From Phaeosaccion multiseriatum (lineage: Eukaryota; Ochrophyta, other classes), in assembly GCA_965112735.1 (NCBI GenBank), contig OZ218957.1, positions 1,798,001 through 1,862,000 on the forward strand: a stretch of DNA of 64,000 nucleotides, given 5' to 3'. The notes beneath the pieces are model-generated. The model made no database searches. It was not told the origin of the DNA and worked only from the letters and a program-made list of their open reading frames with translations. Of this stretch, positions 27,184 through 37,863 are shown piece by piece. A program made the position numbers and the translations under genes. Each line of letters begins with the position of its first letter. Position 1 is the first letter of the stretch.

Positions 27184-28412
27184 TCTTCTCCTCCTCCTCC
27201 TCCTTCTCGTCCTTCTTCTTCTTCTTCTTCTTCTTCTTCTTCCTCTTCCTCTTCCTCTTCCACTTCTTCTGATGCTGCTGCTGCTCCCTCTTCACCCCCC
27301 CTCAGTTGCTCCTTCTTCGCGGCTTCATCGGCGGTGACGACAAGCGAGCCCTCGCTTCCCTGTAGCTGCAGCCGTCGGTCATCCGCTTGTACATCGCTAC
27401 CGCTGCAACCGCTATCGCCACTTACCCTCAGCGACGTCCGCCCGGAGCTGCTGCGGTCTCCCCCCCCTCCTCCTCCTCCCCCGCTGCTCCTTCTCCTGGT
27501 GCCATTTACTCCGTCCCCATTAGTCAGACAGGGATCGCTAGTGCGGTCAGGAGGAAGGTCGGGGTCTCCCCCCCGACTCGACCTTAATGGAGGCGCACGA
27601 CAGCCACCCGTTGCCTCTGAGTTGTCGGAACAAACGGAAACGAGATGCCGACTTGAGGAGGACTGGAACGAGGAGAGAGTCGACGAGGCGCGCCGGACCA
27701 TGCGCTTGGGGCGCTTGCACATGAGTTGGCGCTCCGTAGCGATACAGCTGTCGACGCTCGGACTCACGTCCTTGTCCTTCTCGGGAGGGGCCTCGGCAAT
27801 AAGCCGTCCTGCCTCCACGAGGTAGCATGTTGAAGTTACATCGCCTCTGTGCAGCACCACTTCGCCGTCTTTAAACGCCCTCACGCGTAGGCAGCCTGTG
27901 ATGCAGCAGCATGTATGGGGGTGATGTTAGGGTGTTGGTGCTTCGTGCCATGGCCCGACAGATGTGTGTGGGGGGCGACGATAACGGCGACGAAGGTTGA
28001 CGATGTGTGTGTGTGGGTGGGTGGATGGATGGGTGGATGGGTGAGTGGGTGGGTGGGTGGGTGGGTGGGCGGGTGGAAGGATGAATGGGTGGGTAGGTGG
28101 GTGGGTGGATGGGTAGGTGGGTAGATGCGTGGATGGGTGGGTGGGTGGGTAGGTGGGTGGGTGGATGGGTGGGTGGGTGGGTGGATGGGTGGGTGGGTGG
28201 GTGGGTGGGTGGGTGGGTGGGTGGGTGGGTGGGTGGGTGGGTGGGTGGATGGGTGGGTGGGTGGATGGGTGGGTAGGTGGGTGGATGGGTAGGTGGATGG
28301 GTGTGTGGCTGGGTGGGTGGATGGGTGGATGGATGGGTGTGTGAGTGGGTATGTGGGTGGGAGGGTGGGAGGGTGTCTGGCTTGTACACGTGGCAAGAGA
28401 CGACAGCACATG

Positions 28413-28448
<36 letters not shown>

Positions 28449-30926
28449 ACACACACATACCCACACCCGCCCAACCCCCCCTCCCCACCTACCTGCCAGG
28501 CGCGACAAGTCGAGCAGATCCAGCCCCCGTAGACAGGGGACAGCGCGTAGGAAGGTGGTGCGATTTATGCTCTCCCTGGCACTGGCCACCGCCTGTACAT
28601 GCTTGAAGGTATCCCGATCGATGGTCCACAGCACGCACGGGGAGTCCGTCTTGACCGTGGCACTCCTTGGCGCATTGTAGAGGAGGGCAAGCTCTCCGAC
28701 GGGGTCGCCTGGGCCCATCTCCCGCTTGAGAGCGCCGTCGATAGTGACCGACACCTGTTGAGTGTGTGTGTATGTGTGTGTGTGTGCGTGTGTTGCGCCA
28801 GTTGTCAGTTTGAGGTGATTCATCTCGACGAAATATCGATGGATAATATCGATGTCGATATCGTTAGATATCGATGATACGGCCTCTCATGCTCCTTCTC
28901 TCTCTCACTCACTCACTCACTCACTCACTCACTCACTCTCACTCTCATGCCCTCTCCCTATCTCCCTCAAGCTCCCTGTCCCTCACTCACTCTCTCTCAC
29001 TCTCGCTCCCGCTCTCGCCCTCTCTCCCTCATACACACACACGCTCTCACACCCACGCGCTCTATCTCACTTCTCACGCCCTCTCTCCCTCTCCCCCTCG
29101 CTCCCTCTCTCATTCACTCACCTGCCCCTCTTGAATGATATACATCTTATCTCCCTCCTCCCCCTCGCGCATGAGCTCGTACCCCTCGGGAAGGTCCTCT
29201 CTGGTCATGGCCGCAAGCAACGCACTCGTCGCGTCTTGGCTGCTCAGCCCCCCCTCCTTCTCATCCTGCTCCAAAAAGAAGAACTTATGCATCGCTTCCA
29301 ACACCACTTGACGCGCGTTCGAATCCATGGGGAACTGCTGCTCTTGCTGTTGCTGCTGTCGTTGCTGCTGCTGCTGCTGCTGCTGCTGCCCGCCGCTCCC
29401 TCGTCGCTCTCCTTCCACTACCATCCCTGCTCCTTCTCCTCCTTGTGCACCGAGGCTTCCCTCCTTTCCCTGAGCCGCAGTATCTACCCCCTTCCCTCCG
29501 CCTCCTTCTGCTCCGACGGCGGTGTCTTTGCCTACCCCGGACGAATCTGGACCTTGCTGCGTCTTTTCTTCGCCAACTGCTGCTGCTGCTGCTGCTGCTC
29601 CTACTCCCGCTCCTGCTGCTCCTCCCTTTGGAGGTCCGTGCTCACTCGTACCATCAAAGGATAAGGTGGAGTGAAACCTCTTCTTCTCCTGCGGGCGGAG
29701 AAATGTTGTGAGCGGCGCTTTACACATTCGCTGTGGGCAGAAGTCTGTCCCCCTGTCCCTCCCTCCTTCCCTCACTCACCTGTGCGATGAGCATGGCCAC
29801 CAGGTCAGAGCTCACAACACCCTTTTCGAAGATCTGTGCCCGCCTCACCGGCTTGTACTCATCTCCCAAGTCGTCCCCCGAGAGGGGCTTAACACTTGCC
29901 TCACTCATTCGCCGGCCGGTGGGGGACAGGCTGGGGTTGCGCAAGTTTTCCTTGCTGTCTTTTCGATCCATTCCGCTATGCTGATGACTGCCCCTTCCTC
30001 CTTCCTCTCCTCCTCCTCCTCCTCCTCCCCCGCCTACTTCTCCTCTACCTTCTCTATCTTGTTGCCCTTCAATTTCAGTGTCAGTATTGACGGACAGAGG
30101 AACCGGGCCCATTTGTACCATCCTTGAAATCTCTCTCCTTCCCCCGCTAGTCGACACCATGCTACGCGCTCGGTTTGTTCTATTCTTACCCCACTGCTGC
30201 TCTGTGGTAGAGCCGATGCTATAGTGGTTCCCATTTCTGTCTTCTTCTCCTCCTCCTCCTCCTCCAAACCCCAAAGGGCCATTCGAGCTCCCCGTTCTGG
30301 TCAGGGCCCCAATTGCAGACATTTGATGCTGCAAGATGCTGTCCTTGGTTTTGGCCCATTCCCCGGCCCCTCCTGCTGCCTCTACTGCCGCGGCCTTAGC
30401 CTCGGCGAGCTTGGCCAGCCCGTCAAAGATTTGCTGGTTGCTGTTGAATTGGGGGAAGAAGGAGGGGGGGGAGGGGGAGGCAAAGGGAATCGCGGTTAGA
30501 AACGGGATTAGGTTGAAGGAGCCTCCTAAGTCGTCAGGGGGAAGCCAAAAAGTGAGGTAGCATCCAAATGAACCATGTATTGCTCTTTCGTCTAAGGCAG
30601 ACAACCTTTCACACATACTCACGCCTTCCCCCCCTCCTTCTACTCCAAACCCTAGGCCTAACCATTCCATGCCCGCTTCCAACCGGTATACACACACATA
30701 TTCGCTCCTTGCCCCCTCCTACTGGAACATATACTCACTCCTTTCCCGCCTCCTTCTGCTCCAAGACCAAGATCTTGAGCATGTCGTACTCTACACTCCC
30801 TTCGCTGCCGCTGCTCTCGCCAATGTCCTTCAGCTCGCGCTTTCTCTTCTTGCGCCCTGCGTTCTTGGGCCCTTCATAAAACCCAGAGAAGCTGCGTCTC
30901 CGGGAGGAGCTCGCTCCGGCCCCCAT
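23828..30926 (-). CDS. cGMP-dependent protein kinase (PKG), AGC family
   Basis: Ten exons: 30926-30739, 30440-29780, 29688-29122, 28754-28493, 27895-25911, 25671-25546, 25320-25225, 24868-24713, 24386-24208, 24047-23828; 1479 residues. N-terminus [11 protein letters not shown] fits N-myristoylation (Gly2, Ser6) beside a basic patch. A cyclic-nucleotide domain spans about 415-550 with the binding cassette [15 protein letters not shown] second one (from about 570) is split by Glu/Gly/Ser inserts and lacks that cassette ([12 protein letters not shown] instead). Kinase domain about 1126-1425: GQGSFG (1133-1138), FALK lysine 1159, YRDLKPE (1257-1263), DMG instead of DFG (1277-1279), [12 protein letters not shown] with activation-loop Thr 1302, then a C-terminal extension [12 protein letters not shown] as in AGC kinases. 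Cyclic nucleotide binding should release the kinase. Substrates unknown. The start is the first ATG in frame; longer exon 1 forms are possible. Confidence 0.92.
24045..24187. repeat. (GGTT)n and (CAGA)n tracts in PKG intron 9
   Basis: GGTT repeats at about 24049-24076 and CAGA/GACA repeats at about 24137-24187 fill most of the 160-bp intron between 24208 and 24047. Confidence 0.9.
25681..25757. repeat. (GGGA)n tract in PKG intron 5
   Basis: About 75 bp of GGGA with one GGAA interruption, just upstream of the exon 6 acceptor on the minus strand, where it reads as a polypyrimidine (TCCC)n tract. Confidence 0.9.
28009..28375. repeat. (GGGT/GGAT)n array in PKG intron 4
   Basis: About 365 bp of degenerate tetranucleotide repeat, mostly GGGT with GGAT and GGTA units, followed by an AC tract (28415-28460). 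The G-rich strand has runs of three G every four bases and could form G-quadruplexes; it is the non-transcribed strand. Confidence 0.95.
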
Positions 30927-31894
30927 CCCTGCCTGCAAGCCGAAGTGCCGACCTCCTTCCGACGAGGGCGAGAAAGAAAAGAAAAAATGAAACGTCGAAA
31001 ATCACAAGTTCGCGTGTTGGTGATAGCATACGCACAAAATGTACAAGTTGGTTCTAAATTCATTTAGCACTACGTTGTCCACCCTGCTATCTATCAACAG
31101 CGGGAAAATGTGCGTCACGCCATCCCATGCCGTGCCCCTGACCCGTGCAATGCATCAGCCGCTGCCTCACAAGACAGCAGTCCACAAGGGACATTCTCAC
31201 GCATGAGAAAGCACGCACGCACCCACCCACGCACAGAGCGAGGCATGCATGGAGGCGTATGGGCCGACTCCCCTTCGCTGTCCTCTCCTCTCCTCTCCTC
31301 TCCTCTCCTCTGCAGAGCCGAAGTAAGACCCTCTGCAGTCAGTGACGCCACACCCTCCTTCCCTCCCTCTCTCCTTCCCTCCCTCCCGCCCTCCCTCCCT
31401 CCTCCCCCCTCCCCATCCCTCTCCTCCCCTCCGTCCCTCCCTCCCCTCTCCCCCCCCCTCCCTCCCTCCCTCCGCCGTGTACAATGTTACACGTATCAAA
31501 ATTGTAGGTATGTAGGTGGCCTAGACGCTCCTAACCCCCCCCACCCTGCCACTCCACTCCACTCCACTACCCCGTCCTTTTCACCGACCCGACAACCCAC
31601 TGTCCCACCTCAACCTCACGCGCCCACACCAACCCCTCACATGTTCAAAACGGGGGAGAGAAGCCACTGTAGACACCCGAATAACTTGATCACCAGTCAA
31701 CCCGCCAGGGCCAGCCGCCATCACACACCCTAGCTGCAATGCCTCCTCCTCCCCCTCCTCCTCATCATCATCCTCCTCCTCCTCCTCCTCCTCCTCCTCC
31801 TCCTCCTCCTCCTCCTCCTCTGTCCTCCTCCGTTCTTCCTCCTCTACTGTTTGCTGGTGATGAACAAGCGACCGCTACCACCACGCTGCTGCCT
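30927..31894. other. Gap between PKG start and lipase stop
   Basis: 968 bp with no supported gene. It must contain the PKG promoter and the 3' untranslated region of the lipase. It includes a (CCTCT)n tract (31284-31312), a CCCT-rich tract (31360-31470) and a (TCC)n tract (31740-31820) that ends near the lipase stop. Confidence 0.5.
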
Positions 31895-34160
31895 CTACAA
31901 CATCGCCTCTCGCACCTGCTCTTCCACCGACAGTCGCCTTCTCGTCGCCCCGCCCCCCTCCCCCTCCTCCTCCCCTCCTCGGGGCATCGACTTGCTGCCC
32001 TTCCTCTCCGCCTCAGGAAGGGACGACTCCGCCTTCGGACTCCGCTTTAGAATAGACTTGGGCCCCTCCCCCTCCCCCTCCCCCTCCCCCTCTCCTTGCC
32101 TTGCTCCCCCCCCCCCCTGGGGCTTGAGCACCCCTCTCAGGTAGGCAGGAGCGGTCGGTTGTTGTCGAAGCAGCCCCGCCGCCGCCGCTGCCTCCCACGC
32201 CCCCCCAACGTCCACTGCCCCTCCCGATCCTGACACCCCTGAGTTGGATCGGGAGCGAATCATGGAGTGCACAGAGCCCTCGATGCTTTCATCCTCCTGA
32301 CTGCCCTCCGCCACCATCTCGGCACCACCTAACCCCTCACTGACTCCTCTAACAACCCCTCCACTCCCACCCCTCCTTCCTCCTCCCCCCACACCTCCTC
32401 CAGTCCCACCATTGGCGGCCCGAGCCTTAGCTTCCCTCTGCTTGCGCTGGTGCTCTCTCTTGGCCTCTTTAAAAGCGAGTGCGTCCCAGCTCTTGCTGCG
32501 ACGGTAGTAAAAGTTTGCCATCGAAGTGGACTTGGTGACGTTGCCGTGGCCGAGCGAGGGAAGCTCCTGTAGGGGTGAGTGGGCGGGTGTGTTGGGTGGA
32601 TGAGTGAGTGTTGGGGGGGTGGGTGGGTGGGGTGGCACACGCATAAATAAAAGTGTAGGAGGATGGGTGGGTAGGGTAAAGGTGAGTGTAAGCGGACGGC
32701 AGACAGGCAGGCAGATACACAGACAGCCAGACAGGCAGGCAGGCAGACAGGCCGGCAGACTAAAGGCGGCCCACAGCAACAACCAAGCCAAGCCAAGCCA
32801 TCGCCTCCTCTCTCCTCTCTCCTCACACTCACCTCCTCCAAAGCCGCATTGACCGAGGGAGGCACAATCGGGGCACCCTGCTCGGCGGAGGCATCTGCAG
32901 GCAGACTCGCAAAGCCGCCACTCTTTCGCACAAAGATGCCTCTCTCCATCTGCTGCTGCTGTTGTTGCAGTCTGATCAAGTGCTGCTGCTCCTTCAGAAT
33001 CTGCAAATCCTCCTGTGCCCTCACCAACTTCTCCTGCTTCTGCTCCTCCGTCAATTGGAGTTCCTGCTCGATGGCTTGCTCGATGGCCTGCTTCTGCACC
33101 CGCAACACCAACTCCGCCCTTGGCGACATGGGCGATGGCACCCCGGCCATCACTTCTCCCAAACCGGATCGCAGACTCGACCGACTGCCACTCTTCAGCC
33201 CTAGCAGTGGAGGGTGAGCACCGGCCAAGCCTCCTCCTCCTCCTCCTGCCCCCCCCGCATCTCCTCCGCCCACCAACCCCAGCCCCGCACCATGCATCAA
33301 GCTCCCTCCACTGTTCGAGCGTGAGAACGTTCCCCCTCCTGTCCCCGCTCGGCTGGAGAGGAAAGAGCTGCTCCCGCCACTGCTAAGGAGCGCCTGCCCG
33401 ATACCGCCGTGCCCTCCTCCTCCTCCTCCTCCTTCGTCGTTGAGCGAAACGTGATACGGGAGCGCTACATCTCCCATCGGCACGTCCCCTACGGTTACAC
33501 CTCCCACCTCGCCCCCCTCCCCTCCCTCCATGTCCATCCCTACATTGGCAACACCTCCTATGTGGTAGTCGTCGTCCTCCTCCTCGTCGCCACCAGGCAA
33601 AATCCCGTCGAGCGAGAGCCCGCCCACCCCACTTGGGTCGATGACATTCAGCCCCGACAACCCCACGATACTACGGGACGTGTAGAAGGACGGCACACGC
33701 CCGCGTTTGCTGAGGGACAGGAGTGAGGCGAGCCCCGGATCCTCCACTGCCGCACCCCCCTGCCCGGGCTGCCCCTGCGCCTTCCCCTTCTTCCCCTCCT
33801 CCTCCTCCTCCTCCTCCTCCTCCTCCTCCTCCTCCTTCTCCTCCTTGCCCTCCTGTTGCTGCTGCAGTCGTAACGCCAACTGCCGCACCAGCTCCCTTTG
33901 GCGGGAGGTGAAAATGGCCTTATTCTCCTTCGTCACCTTCTTTCGCATCACCTGTACGCAGCGCTCCAGCGCCACCTCCACCGCGCAGTGAGAGCGAATC
34001 ATCTCGATCTGTAGATGAGAGAGAGAAACAGAGAGAAAGAGAGGCAGACAGGCAGACAGATAGAAAAAGAGAGAGAGAGCGAGCGAGCGAGAGAGAGACA
34101 GAGAGAGAGAGGGGGGGGGGGACGGAAAGCGAGCGAGAGACACACAGAGAGAGACAGAGA

Positions 34161-34198
<38 letters not shown>

Positions 34199-37103
34199 TA
34201 TGGGTGTAAGGGCTGGCGTTATGGGGCATTAAGTCCGACATGAGGGCAGGCATACGAACGCAGGTGTATGGGTAGACACGCTGGACAGGCATGCATATGG
34301 ACAGGCATGCATATGGACAGGCATACGGGACCCACCCACTGACTGTCCTGACACCCCTGACCCCCCCCTCACCTTAGGGTACGTGGTCCTCTCTGAGTTG
34401 CGCACGATCTCCTTGTATTCTGCGCGGGTGGGGTTGTTGAGCATCTTCTTGAAGGCACCGAGCTTGGGGTAGAGCAGCACAGTGAGTTGGTGATACAGCA
34501 CGGCATAGCACAGCCAGTTGGTGGTACATAACAGCACCGCACATTCATTGCAGACAGACACACACACATACACACGTACATACAAGCAGGCAAGCGAAGC
34601 ATGGAGACCAGGTGAGTGAGATGAGTCTGCATACAGAGGCAGGTGAGTGAGATGAGTCTGCATACAGAGGCAGGTGAGTGAGATGAGTCTGCATACAGAG
34701 GCAAAGCATGCAATGTAAGGTACGGCCAAAAGGCCAGTGACGATGAGAGACCTTGCGCTGTCCCCATTAAAGGAAAGGTAACGAAGGCCGATAGACGGAA
34801 GTGTCTCCGCGATTCCCTCCGCTCCCCTCTCCTCCCCTCCGCCTCCCGTCCTATCCCCTCCTATCACCTCCTATCCCCCCCCCCCCCCCTCCCCTCCCCT
34901 CCTCCTCCTCTCCTCCCCTCCCTCTCCTCCCCTCCTCCTCCCCCTCTCCGCCCCTCCCTCTCCTCCCCTCCCCTCCCCTCCCCTCCCCTCCCCTCCCCTC
35001 CCCCCATCCCCCTCTTCCATCCCACTTACCACACTCTCGTGCCCCTCCCACGGCATGATGGTGACGTCACAATGCCTCCCCTCGTACTCCTGCGTCAGGA
35101 GCTGAATACCCCCTCTCCTCGTGGCCCACACTGGTGCAATACGGCGACTCGCAAGAAGCTCAATCACGTTCCTGAACCAGTTCCGGACCTGTGCCCGCAG
35201 GAAGCCCACAAGACCGACGAGGTACGAGTATATGGGGTGATTCCACACGCTGTCCGGAAGGTTCATCGTTGACAGCAGAGAGGCGTGGGGGTTCACCTGG
35301 CGGGGCAAGATGGATGGCAGCGGATGTATGGATGGATGGCAGCGGATGGGAAGGGGGGTGCATGGAGCATGAGTGAGGGGGATGCACAAGTAGCCGCCCA
35401 GCCCTTCCCCTCCCCCTCACCTTCTCCTCCCCTGCACCCATACCCTTACTCCTCTCCTTCCCTTTCCCCTTCCCTCTCCCCTTCCCCATACCTGGCTGAC
35501 GATGAAGTGGTTGATGTTGAAGAGCTCGCTGATCTGTTGCATGGGTAGGTCTGCCTCCATGCTTCCATCCACGTACACCTAAGTAGAGCAGAGCAACAAC
35601 CATCAGCAGTCAGCAAATCAGCACCAGGATTTAGCAATCGGCACCTGCACCAGCACCAGCACCAGCAACCAGCACCAGCACCAGCAAATCGATCACATGG
35701 TCAGTTTAGCAGACCGAACAGAGCAGATTTATCCTGCAGAAAACAGAGACCAGCGAGCAGAGAGACCAAGTGCGATCGTAGCGGAGACGCCCTTCCCCTT
35801 CACTCGAAACACTCCACTCCAACTTTTTTAAACTCTTTTGACCCGTCTTCAACCTTACAAACTAAAGACTTACCTCCTTCATGCAGCTGCTCTCGGGCCG
35901 CACGCTACCATCCGCCTCCTTGACAAAGAGAGTGGAGGCCTCGAACACACCGGGGACTGAGCTCGAGCACACCGCCGCACTCCACACCTGCAGGTATATG
36001 GGTATTATTTTTTGTCGCGGAGCTCGATACTCAGGGTGGGGCTCGATAGCAGTTTCTTCCAGTGTCCATCAGTCAGTCAGTCAATCAGTCAGGCAGTCCA
36101 TCAGTCCGTCAGTCCGCCCGTCAGTCAGTCAATCAAACAGTCAGTCAGCCAGCCAATCAGTCAGTCACCAATCAATCAGTCAGTCACCAACCAACCAGTC
36201 AGTCAGCCAATCAGTCTGTCAGTCAGTCAGTCAGTCAGTAAGTCAATCAGTCAGTCAACCAGTCAGGCAGTCAGTCGATCAGCCAATCAATCAGTCAGCC
36301 ATGAATCAAACTGTCAGCCAGTCAATCAATCAGTCAGTCACTAGGCAATCAATCAGCCAGTCAATCAATCAGTCAGTCACTAGTCAATCAATGAGTCAGC
36401 CACTAATCAATCAGTCAGCCAGTCAGCCAATCAGTCAGCCAGTCAATCAATCAGTCAGCCAGTCAACCAATCACAAATCAGTCAGTCTATAGTCATACCG
36501 TCACGTGCGGGGCAGTGAGGTAGTTGAGTAGGCGGGGCGGGTCGGTGCGGTTGCGAGGAGCCACGGTGATGTTCAAGATACGGCCTGCAACCCAACCCCG
36601 AAGGAGGGAACGGGGGAGGTGGGGAAGGGGGGGTGTGCGAGGTGACAATGGGCAAGGTTTCAGTTTGCTGAAACATGAGAAACATCGAAATTGGGAACCC
36701 AACCCACACCCCAACCCAACCCGACCCGACCGATTCAACGCAACCCCAACCCAGCGCCAACCTGTTCGATCGAAGGCCTCCTGGAAGGTAAAGGAACCAA
36801 TGTTGTGCCTCATGACGCCTCGGAAATAGTCCGTGTCCATTTGCCATAGATGCCTCCCTCCTCCCTTGTGGAACAGGGTGGACCAGAACACTTCGGCCAC
36901 GACGCGTAGCGGGGCGGGCACCAGCAAGGACCAGAATGCCACACTGCGCATCTTCTCTTTCCCCTTCATGTCCTGCTGGGCGGCCTGATGGCAGTGGATG
37001 GCAGTGGATGAGTGGGGGGGTGCGGGGAGGTGGGGTTGCGAGTGAGGTAGTGAGTACGCTGGATTGGTACGCGAGAACAGATAAGGACAGGCACGGGCGC
37101 ACA

Positions 37104-37143
<40 letters not shown>

Positions 37144-37802
37144 CCACGCATGCTTCACACACAGAGAGAGAGAGGCAAGACAAGACCGCCCCAATGAGGG
37201 CCCCCTATGAGGGGGGGGCGGCGCATCCTCCGTAAGGCTAAAGCATCATACACACTATACGAAACACCTCCTCACCTCCTTCTGCTGTCTCTTGGTCTCT
37301 CTCATGTACCGGAAGAAGTCAGTGATGATGTCCCTCCCGTAGAACATGGGCACAAGCTCGCTGTCCGTGCGAGTGCCCACCATGGCCGCCACGATGGACC
37401 CCGCTGACGCACCACTCACCACACGAGGCAACATACCCTGAGTAAGTCAACAAGTCCGTACGTCCATGACATGACGTGGGGGTTGTTGGGGGTCAGTGTT
37501 GAGTTGACTTGTGGTGTTTGGTTCTCCTCCCCTCTCCTCCCCTCTCCTCCCCTACCACCCTCCCTACCCCCCCCCCCCTTCCCCTCTCCTACCTGCTGCA
37601 ACAATGCCTTGACCACGCCCACGTGATAGAACCCCATGGCCGCCCCTCCGGACAACATGAGCGCGGTGCGGCCGTAGGCATGCCTTGTCTCGTTAAAGAA
37701 GGCGAGCTTGGCGTCGGCAGGGATGTTCTGAGTGGTCAAGTTGGTGTGTGCGATGAAGTTCAGGGCCTCGCACACCGCTGTTTGGTAGCGCTCCACCAGC
37801 AC

Positions 37803-37863
<61 letters not shown>

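Noticed and set aside
27871-28488. His-Pro-Thr rich frames
   Set aside because: Translation of the GGGT/GGAT intron array of PKG.
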